Assembly: GCF_910596095.1 (NCBI RefSeq)
Contig: NC_056548.1
Span: 14,724,651 to 14,788,650, forward strand
Direction: 5' to 3'
Source of the DNA: Thunnus maccoyii
Taxonomy: Eukaryota; Chordata; Actinopteri; Scombriformes; Scombridae
DNA: 64,000 bases
The position numbers and the translations under genes are program-made. This document shows positions 1 through 11,560 of the stretch, in pieces. Position 1 is the first letter of the stretch. Every line of letters begins with the position of its first letter. Under the pieces are notes generated by a model, which did no database searches, was not told the origin of the DNA, and saw only the letters and a program-made list of their open reading frames with translations.

Positions 1-1655
1 TTTTTCACTATTTTCTGATGTCTTATAGACTAAAATAATCTATTATTCTAAAAATCAACTGACAATATAATGAAAATAATGGTTAGTAGCAGCCACATTT
101 TGTTTATTCCTTAACTATTTTCATCTTTGTAAAATATTTATTTGTACTTTCTATAGCTCAGTACACCAAAGAGTTGTATGAATGTAATTACATATAAATG
201 AACTATTTTTAGTGATGCCCCTTTATCAATAACATAGACCAAGTACATTTTGGCTTAACCAGTAAAAGACAACAAGTAAGCTTCATAATTATGACTGCTG
301 ACAGTATCAAAATCAAAACAATGTACATTATAAGTACATTTGTCTGTACTAGAACTGAATACAAACGTGTAATAGCACATTAGGACCAATGTACATTTTG
401 AAGACTTTTCAGCTGGCGGTTGTCTTTAATTTCAAAAAGTCACTACTAATCTTTGGATGACGGAAAAACTATATATAATGCAATCACAAACTATAAAGAA
501 CAAAGAAAGCACATTTTGATAAATATTTATAATGTTATTATATACTAATTACATAAATAAGTTATAGAGCATCTAAGACAACAAAGCACCAATGTTATAT
601 GTGGTTCTGCAAAGAAAACCTTTTTTTATCCTCCCTCCTTTTTCAAACAAATCTCTGCCACAACTGAGCTGCACACAGTCCGAGGCTCGTCCCTGTTTTT
701 TTTTTTTTTTTCTTTTTCCAAATAACTTTTAAGTTGCATGAATTCCCCTCTGCCGGGTAATGTGGGACAGAAACAAACTATATGATCTCACACGAACTGG
801 CTGTAATATAAGTCATCTTTGCAGTATCGCCGAGATTATCAGGTAAATGGAGACCTCGCATGATATTTACGTGGTCTGGGCAAATTAATGAAGAGGATGT
901 GTAATGGAGTCATTGGCCACTGCCTCACTTTCCCTTTTTGAATCACAGTCTCTGCCAGCTGCAGGCAGATCCGCGTCTATAATACTGACATCTGTTTACC
1001 ATCCTTTACTGGCGATGGTTATATGACTATAATGAACATCTCCGCTGATGTGCTTAGCTGGATTAATTAGTGCAAACGGCCTGGGCTAGCACCTTGGAAA
1101 AAAAAACCATTGACCTGCCCGTACAATGAAGCAGCTTCACAAAAGTAACCCATTTTTACACCAAGCAAAAACCTAAACAGGCGCGGAGATGCAGTGTTGA
1201 GACGTTTGAGTATTTTCTGCAGCTGGTACAGTCGTATATTTCGGTGCATATTATCGCCCAGTAAAATCTCGCTAACGTAGCTATCCATTTTTTGCACAGC
1301 ACGACCACTGCACAGGACAGGGGGACCCTGCATACCAGCTAGCAACATTCATCTGCTATTAGCTATCTGGCCTGGAAAATACGAGTAATGCATGCACAGT
1401 GCGCACACAGCAGCGTGACTTCCCGCCGCGTGGATAGTCAGACTTTGCAAATAAGTACACGCCACGGACAAACATCATTGCGAGAATGGCTGAAAACCAC
1501 GGAGGACTTTTTTTTCCCCATCTTGAAATGCCAGGCTAGCTAGTCAGCTAGCCCCCTTAGCTACATTGTTGTAGCAAACGTAGACGCGCATCCTCGGCCA
1601 GGAAGCCAGAGGGGCTGCAGGCTGCCCGGGATGAGCAGCAGGAGAACAGGCTAAC
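1..1655 (-). other. Intron 1 of znf292 (partial)
   Basis: This stretch lies downstream of the znf292 first-exon splice donor on the minus strand and should be intron 1, continuing beyond the window edge. I found no second exon: none of the leucine-rich helical sequence that follows exon 1 in the family is visible. The first kilobase is AT-rich. From about 1000 to 1655 the DNA is richer in CpG, as expected beside a promoter. A 93-codon minus-strand open frame at 1067-1348 has no recognisable family features and I treat it as chance. Confidence 0.6.
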
Positions 1656-1805
1656 CTGGCAAAACTCCTGGCAGAAATGCAGAGAGGCGTCCAGCGGAGA
1701 CTGCGAGCTCTCTTTCAGAACTGTGGTCAAACCCTGGAACCGCTCTCGGAGCTCCTCGATAGCTTTCCGTGTGTCATATTCCTTCTCTGTCTCCCCCTCC
1801 GCCAT
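1656..1805 (-). CDS. znf292: Zinc finger protein 292, first coding exon
   Basis: The ATG is the complement of 1803-1805. The exon runs exactly 50 codons to a GTTAGC donor (GT at 1654-1655). The peptide starts MAEGETEKEYDTRKAIEE and ends SLHFCQEFCQ, which matches the N-terminal acidic/helical start of ZNF292 (the human exon ends in a similar YCQQLCQ string). ZNF292 is a very large nuclear zinc-finger transcription factor; its zinc fingers are encoded far downstream, outside this window. An in-frame ATG lies five codons upstream (codon at 1818-1820), but MAEG matches the family start better. Adjacency to cga supports the call, since the two genes are neighbours in human. The paralogues RLF and ZNF654 share the fold but not this opening. 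Fish may carry two copies (a/b), which I cannot distinguish from one exon. Confidence 0.8.
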
Positions 1806-2579
1806 CTTCACAACAATCACGACCGCGTACGCACAGATGTTACGCTGCTAGACTCGCACGCGCACGCATTTGGGGGGGGAGGGGGGGAAGTGGGGGTAAA
1901 ATATTAAATGTGTGCCCAACACACCCCTCATGTACACACCCCTCATGTCAACAAAGCATCTATGACACAAAATCACACTGTGCACACAAGCTGGACGTGA
2001 TATGTTTGTTCATCAGCTACAGTCTCAGGATGATTGGATTCCTCGATGAATACATGCAAAGATACTGCAGGTAAGCTATGACCTCCAGGCAGTGATCATC
2101 ATCAGAAAAAAACACCACCAACATGCACCAAATATGTTATATTCTCACTAAAGTTTTAATTCATCTCTCATACCCCCTCCCCCTATGGAAAGATTTCACC
2201 TCCCTCCAGGGTGGTGGGAGTGCAGTCAGCCCTGATTCAGTGTGACTTGCTCAGGGACACTTCAGAAGGACAGATGTTCGTTCACTGACAGGGGATCAGC
2301 TGAAAGACTCTTTTTTTGATAAACCACCTGATCTAACATGTAATGTACGGCATGTTACTCTATAAGTGACATAAAAGTGTTATTATTACATTTCTAAGTT
2401 ATGAAGAGGATAAAAAACTTTCAAAAGAGTGATGCTGAAATATCACCTACATCTGTTACTGTATTGAACTATGATGTGCACTATAGTATGTAGACTCAAT
2501 GAAGTTTTATTTAGCCTCAGAGGATGGCTAACTTATTTTACACAAAGTGATTTACAAGTAATGTAATGTATGGAGTGCT

Positions 2580-2616
<37 letters not shown>

Positions 2617-2868
2617 ACACCACACCACACATTTATGAAAAAGACAAAATCTGGGTGCACATTTTAATTGCTTTTCAATTTACAATTAATCATATGCATC
2701 TACCAATGCCAAAATATAGTCTAATTACACATCACAGACACAGAATTGCTCCAAAAATACTATCTTGCGACATGTTAATTTCAAAACAGAAAAGAGCTTG
2801 AGCACATTAAAAGAAACACCATTCGTTGCCAAGATGAGCGCTGCAGAATGACACCCCTCGCCCATCTG
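1806..2868. other. Intergenic, znf292 promoter to cga 3' end
   Basis: The GC-rich start (about 1806-1900) should hold the znf292 promoter on the minus strand; it contains three long G runs on the plus strand (1872-1896). The rest is AT-rich with a CA repeat at 2580-2631. A minus-strand AATAAA (TTTATT at 2506-2511) is a possible cga polyadenylation signal 358 nt past its stop. I see no further gene. Confidence 0.5.
2580..2631. repeat. CA microsatellite
   Basis: About 17 CA units, followed by four CACAC blocks showing slippage decay. It lies in the probable 3'UTR or 3' flank of cga. Confidence 0.95.
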
Positions 2869-4067
2869 TCATATCTTGTGAAAATAGCAGGTGCTGCAGT
2901 GGCAATCCGTATGGTTTCTCACCCTTATGCCGGCCACTTCCGTCTGAAAGAGGAACACATGAGGAGGAAACCACGAGAGCATACATTAAAGTCAAGTCAG
3001 TTAACAGCAGCATATTAATGGTTCGTATATGTATGATACAAACACAGTGTGAGGGGTTGAAATGTCTGCACAAATGTCTGAATATTTTTGAAACAAAAGA
3101 ATCTAGGATTGAAACAAAATACAAAGAACAGTACATTAAAACCACTGAGTTGACATTACCAAATCTATGGAAATCTCCCAAAACTAAACTGAACATGAAT
3201 GAAATTGAAACTTTATTATATATTTTCGACTATTTCCAAACTGGAGCAGACATTGGGAAAGATTTAGTCAACTTAGTCAATTTAGTTTCCTATCAATACA
3301 GGATGTTTTAGGACATTTTAGCCTTCATTGACAGCAATACTAGAAACAATCAGGAAACAATGGAAAAAGAGGGTGATCGTGTGCAACAAATGTCCCCAGC
3401 CAGACTCAAACCAGCATCTTGACCATTATTTGATTTCAACTTTACTACAACCTAGCAACCAAGTATGACTGACATTTAACTTGTGTGTACCTTTACCTCA
3501 TAGCTGTGCTTTGCCACACAGCACGTTGCCTCTGAGGTGATGTTCTTTGGGATTGTCATTGTCTTCATGGCCTTGAGTGGTGTAGGGAAGGCTCTGGAGA
3601 AGCAGCAGCCCATGCACTGATAGATCGGACGATCCCTTGAGAAAACGTTGTTCTTTTTCAGTGTGCATTCCTCACAGCCCACTTAAGAAGGATAATAGAA
3701 GTTATACAATCAGAATCAGGCATTACTAATTGTGACAGTTTGTGAAAGCGTGCCAGCAACATTTGAGATCTGAAATTAAAAGCAAAGTGTACCATCTTTG
3801 TAAAGATTGCAATAAATACTGGCAGATTGTGCTAATTTACTAAAATAAATCCTTGGTTTCAGCTTGTTTCATTAGGCTCTGACCATTTACATTTCATGTG
3901 TAATATAAATATGATTTTTCTGAAAGAGGCTGATGCAATACACACAAATATTTCTATTATAAACAAATCTTACTGTTTGATAAGTCAACATTGGGGTAGG
4001 AATCAGCTAGGTAAAGAAGAAAAGACAACAGAAGAAGAGACAGTCCAGCTGATTTCACTGAGCCCAT
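2869..4067 (-). CDS. cga: Glycoprotein hormone alpha subunit
   Basis: Three coding exons on the minus strand: 3974-4067 (94 nt), 3497-3681 (185 nt) and 2869-2943 (75 nt). They sum to 354 nt, or 117 residues plus TGA, the usual fish length. The start [19 protein letters not shown] is a signal peptide cut before YPNVDLSN. The mature cystine-knot chain of 94 residues keeps all ten cysteines (GCEEC, QCMGCC, TCC, DCHCSTC) and both N-glycosylation sites (NIT, NHT). It pairs non-covalently with FSH, LH and TSH beta subunits in pituitary cells and is secreted. It has Phe in [10 protein letters not shown] where I recall Tyr in most vertebrates. The phase-1 junction after DLSN creates the Met of MGCEEC. 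Neighbours znf292 and syncrip fit the vertebrate order. Confidence 0.97.
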
Positions 4068-4166
4068 CGTGGTTGCAGCAGTCACCTGATAACATAGAGA
4101 CAAAAGAAAATAAACGGTCATTGAACAAGCTATTAAATCAAAGCGCTGTCAATAAGTAAGTCATAC

Positions 4167-4228
4167 CTGGAGAAGCAGTCTTACCATGTTGAGAGAAAGT
4201 TTCCCCTTCATTGTGCCTCAGCGCAGGA
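4167..4228 (-). other. cga: cga leader exon (approximate)
   Basis: The 5' end is inferred at about 25-30 nt from the TATA box. A donor follows CTCCAG (exon low end 4167), with an alternative after AACATG (low end 4185). Exon 2 begins after an ATCAG acceptor with high end 4085, giving an 81-bp intron. The exon contains ATGs at 4209-4211 and 4185-4187 that are in frame with the accepted start. Confidence 0.6.
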
Positions 4229-4253
4229 CGGCTCTCTGCGTCAGTCCATCTCA

Positions 4254-4260
4254 TTTTATA
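4254..4260 (-). promoter_or_regulatory. cga: cga TATA box
   Basis: TATAAAA on the minus strand, about 30 nt before the inferred start of the leader exon. Upstream, at higher coordinates, lie an AP-1-like TGACTCA (4333-4339), a CCAAT pentamer (4344-4348) and TAATCC (Pitx-like) on the minus strand near 4295. The upstream sites are short matches only and untested. Confidence 0.75.
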
Positions 4261-7200
4261 CCTGCGTCCCTCAGTCCACGGCTACAACTTCCTGGATTAA
4301 GTGAAACCTACCAACCTTATCAATGATCTCACTGACTCACTGACCAATTTGCTAACTTTCTCATAATCCCTTTAAAGCACAAAATGATAAGAACAAACCA
4401 TGGACAGTCAATTTCCGCTGTCCTTCCATCCTGACTATGAATGCTGGGATTAATCCCTGGGTTTTTGTTACTTGGTAACTGGTGGTTGTTATTATTTGTC
4501 ATGTCACAGCAAAGAGGGGGTCATTAGTTTAGGATTTTCTTGGTCATTTTTGGTTTACTGCAGTCGGGGTATTAATACAGGCAGTATGTTTCTCAGTAAG
4601 TGCTCTGTTTGAGTTTCTGAATAATGAAGAGCATACAATTTGGGGAAAAAAAGTGATGCTGAAATATCATTTCTTAAAGCAAATTTAATGTTTCTCATAT
4701 TCTTTAACATTTAAACAAAGAGTTCAAGACTTCAGATGTTTTACCTTGACTGGATATGATGATTTCTCCTCCATTTTCAAACATGCATCAGTCAACCACA
4801 CTGATTTTGTGACATATTCCAGTTGTGAGGGCCATTGTCACATTAATTGAATGAATTAAATAAAGGATTCAAGAGTATCCATAACATAATCTACCTGCAT
4901 ACACACAGTATGTATTAATTACTATATTAATGCAATAACTTCATATTAGGCATACTGGATTGCTAACATATGGTATATTAGTTTTTAAAATGAGGAATTC
5001 CCTAAAATAACAATAATGATAAAAATCTAAATAAGCTTGAATTCTATTTTCAGTTGATATATTGAGGAACTCCTTGTTTTAGTGCCATGGCTCCTTAAAA
5101 ACCGGAGGAAGGATGGATGGAAGTTGTTATGAATAAATGGAAAGATATCTGATAGTCGTTAAGGAGTATCCATCAGTCCACCTCCAACATCTGAAATGTC
5201 AAGGATTAATATGAATTTTTGGGGGATTTTTTGTCTGTCTATTTACTTTAGTACCCATGTGCTGTGTCCTTGGTTGTGCTGGTAATAAATCCTTGGCCTA
5301 AGACTCGTAATTCAGTAAGTGTAGAGGATGAGATTACCTCACTGACTGAGATTTTACTGCTGCTTTTTCTTTTTTGGCTTGTATTATAGCATTTGTACCC
5401 TTCTTTGCAAAATTGTAACCTTGCAAGAACCTTATAATACTTGTTCCTGATTGTCATTTCTGTTGATATGCATTCTAAAGTCATACTGTATGTATTTCAT
5501 CTCAAAACTGTGCCCCCAAAATATAGTGAAAACACTAGAAACATTATTTGAGTACATCCATGTGTACTGTAAGCATAAAAACATAATCTCTGACTTAAAC
5601 TGATATAAATAGTAACATCACTTCTCTCAATGTCTGACGGGTTGTTTTTTTTTATCCTATCATGGTTATTTTCTGGGTTTCCTATTTAGAATCAGACTTT
5701 GCTGCTATTTGAAGCAGTGCTTGAAATCATCATGGAGTGAATTGGAGAGTCAGTTGGTGTATCTGAGCTGGAAGAGTTTTTTTTCAGTTTTATTAATTTG
5801 AAAAAATAATGTGAAACAAGCTATAAATGTACATACACTGTAAACAGGAAAGAAACAAAAACCACAAAAAAACAGCGTAAAATCCATCGAGATTAGAACA
5901 AAAATGCCACATTTCTTTGGATGACAGATGAGATGAGATGTTTAAGAGGCACACCTGAAATGAGGGATATTTTTTTTTTATTGAAAAAAGTCAACCATGT
6001 GAATATAGAAGCACAGAGGATTAGTTCTAGAATGTGTAACTTTCTGCTCACTTGACATCTTCATTCTCTTGTTTGCCTGCTTTCTCAGTCTCCTGATTTA
6101 TAAAACAAGGAGTGGTGCTGAGTTTATGTTCTGCACGTAGCAAGGCTAGATGCTCAGACTCATGATTAGTGTAAGTAAACCTGCATTATCTTGACGCTGC
6201 CTGTTTTCCATTGTACTGTCGACTCTCTCCTCATTGCTCAGGCCGGACGAGGATAAGGACCACAGGGATGAAGAAAGCCCCAGACGGGGAGTAAATGGTG
6301 TAGCCTTCATGGTCACGTCGTACCTGATGAAACGCTGGTCAGATATAATCTCAGGGGCTCCAGGCTGTCACTGTTGCTCTAGAGGACAAAGTGGGGGGAA
6401 GACACAGGTCATGGCTCAGCCAAGCTTTACGCAACTCAAAGCCAAGAATCTCAGGATGGCATCACCAAGTTGGCCTCCAACAAGTCGTTCACACCAGTAC
6501 GCAAATGAAGTAGTCAGCTGAGGTCTGTACTTTTTGCCTGTCATTGTAACCATTGGGAGCAATTTGGGGTTTAGTGTCTTGCTCAAGGACACTTTGACAT
6601 GTGTTAAGGAGGAGTCGTAGACCTTGTTAGCCACAGCCGCCACTGAATTGAAGCAAAAAAATGAATAATGATGGAAAACACACACAGCAAAACAGGCTAA
6701 AACATTCATTGAATGGACGATTTTCAACCAGCTCAGAACCACCACAACATGGAAGTCGTGTTTAGCGCAGATTTTCCTTGTTGTTGGTAAATGAACAATG
6801 GGATTTCATTTTACCATAGACAATGTATATTTTGTCTAATATACTAACCAGAACAAGCCATGTATGCTTGTCTAGCAAATTTAAAAATGTTGCACTCCGG
6901 ACCAGTGTAGCAATTCAGTAGTTCCCTGGTGTAATGTAATGTCAGTTATATCCTACTCGAGTCAAAATATGTATTTAATTGTATCATGTCTCCATGTTAA
7001 GGTCCTTTTATAATATCTAATTATATGTTGGGACTTTTTAAAGAGCAAATGAACACAATGTTCAGCTCAGTTAAGGTTTTTTTCCCTCAAAAGTAAAGTA
7101 CCATTTTGATGGGATAGAACTGTAAAAGTATTTCACATTTTGCAGACATACACTCTTAACCTCTTGTATTGTAGACACCAACACAAGAATGGCACATTTA

Positions 7201-9600
7201 AAACATTAAAGAGGAATAAGAAAGACTAAAAGTGGACATAATGCTAAGTCGTTAAGGAGCCAGATCGTTTAGCCATCTGTGATCTGTGACATTGAAACAA
7301 GTATGGTTAGATCATATCCCTTATCTCATTCATGGGTATGTGATGGAGCCATGAAAAATTGGCTGTACTGGTCATCAGGGGCTATAGATACAGATAAAAT
7401 AAGCTATTGTATACACATAACAAAAAGTAACCCACAACCATATCAGCTTCATATGAAATACTACATTTAATCCTGCTCAGACCTTGTTCACTTCTGAAGT
7501 TCAGAGTGATTGCATCATCAAATATCAAAAGTGACTTTTTGTACCCTGCATTTTACTTGAGATTCTTGGCAACGATTATCTCTGGAAACACAGTTACTGG
7601 AACAGGCTGTGCTGGAACAATGAACAGTGTGGCAGGAAAATGCAACCATTGTTGCCATCCCATTCATGCCCATCAGGAGGCACTCGATTATCAATTTACA
7701 AACAAAACCAATTAAAAAATGTCCCTCAAATATAATGCTGACATGATATTGGATCTTTGTTTGACTTTTTTTAATGGAAGAATAAGGTTTCTTTTATAGT
7801 GCTACCGATACAGAATCACAGATTCTGCAGACAGTTTTGGCACATACCTTAAAACTTTCACAGTCTTGGCACCAACTGCTTATTTCAGGACTGAATGTAA
7901 TAGTATTTATTTTTCAAATCACCTGCCTTGCAACAGAATATCTCTGTGGGCTTAGGGTTTATTCTCTTGGGAGCCTTTAGATGCACGAGCAGTATACTTC
8001 ATATCGTCCCATAAATTCAAAATGGACATTATTGGTAACTCCACCTGTAGAGTGTGTGGACAATTAGTCATTTAGCTAATTAGCAACATACTATTACTTA
8101 GCTAAAATTTGAGAGATTTGATTTTAAACTGTCTTTCTTTTGAAGATATTAATATTTTACCAATCATGTTTCTTTCTTAATCCTTTGTTCACTTCAATAT
8201 AGTCCTTTTTTGACATCTTTTTGTTTAAGTAACTTGCATTTCTCTTTGTGAAACAAGTTGCAACACACCTCCCTTCAATGAAAAATGATAACTAATAGAA
8301 AAAAATGGGCCAAATTCCCAAAGAAGTCTTTCTCTAGCTGCTCTGAGATCCTGACCAGTATTTCTCAACAGCTGCATAAGTGATTCCTCAAAATCTTCCA
8401 GCCGTTACCATCCAGTTGTAAATACTCTATACCTGTGGGGGTTGTTGGAATCAGTCCCCAGTTAAAATTTTATTCTTTCAGCCATGAACCAAACATTAAG
8501 TCCATGATTCACCCAGTTGTGGTGAAAATAGCAGATAACCCGAACCCAAAGTCATACTCTGCATACTTAAGTTAGGACCAACATTGACACAACCATTATA
8601 ATATATAATTACCTGATACCAAGGCATGAATTAACCTTGGACTGGACAAATAAGTGGACCCAAAATTTGTTATATAAAAGGATACCACAAAGTTGGATTT
8701 GACCGATTTATGACTTTTGCACATTTTGCAATAAATACACACACTCAGTGAGACACTGAGGAAAAAATAACATTACTTTCTACTGCTACTTTGTCCGTTC
8801 TGCAACAAACACAGACACAAGTAGCTCATCTTTATTCTCATCTAATTTGAAAAGAAGGCATGATAACAAAAAACTATCCCTGTCATCGTGTTAAGAAGAA
8901 TCTTTTTCAAACAGCAAAACACAAATCAGAGAAAATCTTTTCACTTTTGCTTAACACATCAACAAGGAACTCTCCAGTATGTCGGTATGTCTCTGGGTAT
9001 TCTTTTGTTCATGTAGCAGATCTGTGTTAAAACCATGAGAAGAGTGACACAGTGTGGTGGAAAGTGGGACTTACCTCACTGTAGCACTTTGCTAAAATAC
9101 TGAAAGGTATAAGTGTCTGAAGGTGCCACATATGTACTTTTAGATACAGCCTAAATATGTTTATGTTTATTTCCAACATGTAACAAATAAGTAAAAAAAT
9201 AAAAACAAAACAAAAATAACAAATAAAATGAACAGTAAACATATAGTGCAAACTCTCAATAAATAAATTCTCCTTAACAACATATATAAATATTACAAGG
9301 AGTAGGAAGAAGTATACACTTATATGATCAACCCCTTCTTCATAATTCAAACAATTAACTCAATGTTTATCATATATACAACTCACACAACTACCCCAAT
9401 GTTATTATGTAACACCCAAATATCCACCCAGTGTCAATCTGATATAATTTAGACAATTACCTAAATATTCATCCCACCAACCTTCCTCATCACTATACCT
9501 CCTAAAAATTATTTTCTTGTACATATCCTTGGATTAATTTATATGTGGTCTTTGCTTGAGTTCTGTATCAAAACCTTTCCACAAATTACACATACTCTTC
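4261..9600. other. Intergenic DNA between cga and a LINE relic
   Basis: The part near 4260-4600 should be the cga promoter. The remainder is AT-rich, with no open frame carrying recognisable domain features apart from the ambiguous patch at 6236-6396, listed separately. Simple T and A runs are scattered through it. Confidence 0.6.
6236..6396 (-). pseudogene. Unidentified coding-like patch with a membrane-segment string
   Basis: The minus strand is locally GC-rich and contains GYTIYSPSGAFFIPVVLILV (6246-6305), which resembles the fifth transmembrane helix of 5-HT1-type receptors (family pattern YTIYSxxGAFYIPxxLxL). In that frame stops occur upstream (two TGA codons between 6330 and 6360) and a TGA follows soon after (RPEQ, then stop). 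A second frame is open from about 6370 down to 6145. No complete receptor is present: I do not see the other helices on either side. It could be a relic of a receptor gene, a terminal exon of an unrecognised membrane protein after an ACCAG acceptor near 6333, or chance. Confidence 0.25.
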
Positions 9601-10050
9601 AGAGTACGAACACAATGTTTTTTGTTTTGTTTTTTTTTCAATTAAACTTTCCTCTTAAATAACAACCCCCATCTCTGTCTAAGAACATTTTTTGTATGTT
9701 ACCCAGAAATAAATTGTTTCTTGCTTTATACATTATTTGTTCTGTCTTAAATTCTACAAGATCCATGAACTTCAAAGCATGTGACTTTAAAAACAGCTTG
9801 TTAGTGTGTTCACGATGTCCTGCATTGTTAAATATCCTTATGGCTCTTTTTTTGTAGTATGCATAATGAGCGTAAGTTGCTTTTGTACGTGTTACCCCAC
9901 ACCTCCACACAGTAATTCAGATACAGTAATACAAGTGAACAATACAGAGTGTACAATGCTTTATGATCCAGAATGTGCCTTGTTTTTCCCAGAACTGCAA
10001 CGCTCCTTGCCAACAAACATGGATGTGGATTGGCATTTGATGACATTTTG
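9600..10050 (-). mobile_element. Decayed LINE fragment, C-terminal end of reverse transcriptase
   Basis: Two overlapping minus-strand frames together read like the region just after the RT catalytic core of fish non-LTR retrotransposons: one includes LYLNYCVEVWGNTYKSNL, the other HALKFMDLVEFKTEQIMYKA and RNNLFLGNIQKMFLDRDGG. The switch between frames near 9830-9910 shows at least one frameshift, so the copy is dead. No 5' part, endonuclease or RT motif with the catalytic DD is present. I cannot fix the clade by eye. Confidence 0.75.
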
Positions 10051-10077
10051 TCACAGAATACTCACCATCTGAAATGG

Positions 10078-10109
10078 TTATTATTATTATTATTAGCTAT
10101 TAGTAGGCC

Positions 10110-10179
<70 letters not shown>

Positions 10180-10266
10180 TGTTGTTGTTGTTGTTGTTGT
10201 TGTAGTAGTAGTAGTAGTAGTAGTAGTTGTAGTAGTAGTAGTAGTAGTAGTAGTAGTTGTAGTAGT
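10078..10266. repeat. Compound trinucleotide microsatellite
   Basis: TTA units, then long TAG runs broken by a TTG block (about 10179-10203) and two TTG interruptions. Open frames here encode poly-Ser/Cys on one strand and poly-Leu/Gln on the other; they are artefacts of the repeat. Confidence 0.97.
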
Positions 10267-11046
10267 GATAGTCTACTGGGAATTGTAAGGTGCCCTTTCA
10301 TAAATCCTCACTGCTTTCTCTGTTCTTTGCCCACTGAACCCAAAATGAATCATGACTGGGAGTCTGGGAACATTTTAAACTCAAACTGAAACTGTTTTTA
10401 AAGAGGGATCAGTCATGTAGACATGAGTGATCTGCTGCTTGTTGTTTCATGAAACTTTTATGGTATATTTGTTTGTGAGTTGTTTGTATTTCGTGCTGCT
10501 TTGCATATACTTTGTTGTTGAGTTTCGTGTAGTAATGTGTGCATCTGTATTGTAGAGCATTGTGCTAAAATGAGTATACATGTATTGAGTCTTGTGTTTT
10601 TTGCTAAAATGTGTGTGTATGTATTGTTGAGTCTTGTTCATATGTATTTTACTGTTGAGTTTTATGTATTTTAAAAGCCCATCTAGGGACGGACATTGCA
10701 TCCTAACTTAGGCTATAAATGCTGTGGTATGTGGCATAAGTTCATGTTATATACTGTATTTGTCCCCATACAAATACACATTCAATAATAGCAGAAGTAC
10801 AGTATGTCCAGTATGTTATTGTCCCCAAAATGTCTTGTATATTGGATGTATTTTTATGTTATGATTTTGTTTTATTTCTTTTTCTTGCGGTTGTATTGCT
10901 GATATGAATCTCTTGTCTTAGTATCATAAGTACCTCTGCCAATGTTTACCTCATTCAACAAAATGTTTTCTTTTATTTCATTTATTCAGTTATACATGTG
11001 AGGGTTTATGTATGTGTATTTTGTGTTGAAAATTCCACAAATAAAT

Positions 11047-11107
<61 letters not shown>

Positions 11108-11270
11108 GAAGTAATAGGGCGGTGGTGGTAGCAGGGTTGTTGTAAATTATTTATAATTAATTAATTTCATTGTTATAATTCGTCATTTTATTTCATAATG
11201 ATTTACTTTTGTATTAAGTTCAGTTCAGGTTTTGCTTCTGTAACTAATGGTTCCGCAGACTTTCATAGAT
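10267..11270. other. Intergenic DNA upstream of syncrip
   Basis: AT-rich sequence with T- and G-rich stretches on the plus strand and no plausible gene. A TA microsatellite at 11049-11104 divides it from the CpG-richer syncrip promoter region. Confidence 0.6.
11049..11104. repeat. TA microsatellite
   Basis: About 28 uninterrupted TA units, likely polymorphic in length and cruciform-prone. Confidence 0.97.
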
Positions 11271-11560
11271 AAAACAACAGGAACCCCGTAGCGAAGCCCG
11301 TATAAAGCAGAAACTGTGCTGTTATCGTGACATTAGAAATTACTCATCATCAGTAAGTATGATGGATGCTGTGCCCGACCTGCTGCTCTACTGTAAAATG
11401 CATACAAGGCAAGCCCGTGCTGGGCTGTCCAAGAAACCCCATCGACGAGACAAAACTCGAGGCGTGAACGTGGCAGCCATTTTACATCATCAAGAGTGAA
11501 TGACTGAAGCCGGACCAGTGCCGGGAGTTTTACACTTTTTCTGTCTTTTAAATATCACAT
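11270..11560 (+). promoter_or_regulatory. syncrip: Probable syncrip promoter and leader exon
   Basis: This is where AT-rich intergenic DNA changes to CpG-containing sequence. The segment near 11470-11490 reads GTGGCAGCCATTTTACATC, a YY1-like CCATTTT element common at starts of housekeeping RNA-binding-protein genes. The leader exon boundary is not resolved: the coding exon begins at an acceptor at 13380, so a 5'UTR intron of roughly 1.8 kb is implied. CpG-richer sequence continues to about 12,330. Confidence 0.4.

Noticed and set aside
1067-1348. 93-codon minus-strand open frame near znf292 exon 1
   Set aside because: No similarity to znf292 exon 2, no good splice signals and no domain features; sits in promoter-type DNA.
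10062-10389. Ser/Cys-rich and Leu-rich open frames
   Set aside because: Entirely produced by the TAG/TTG triplet array.
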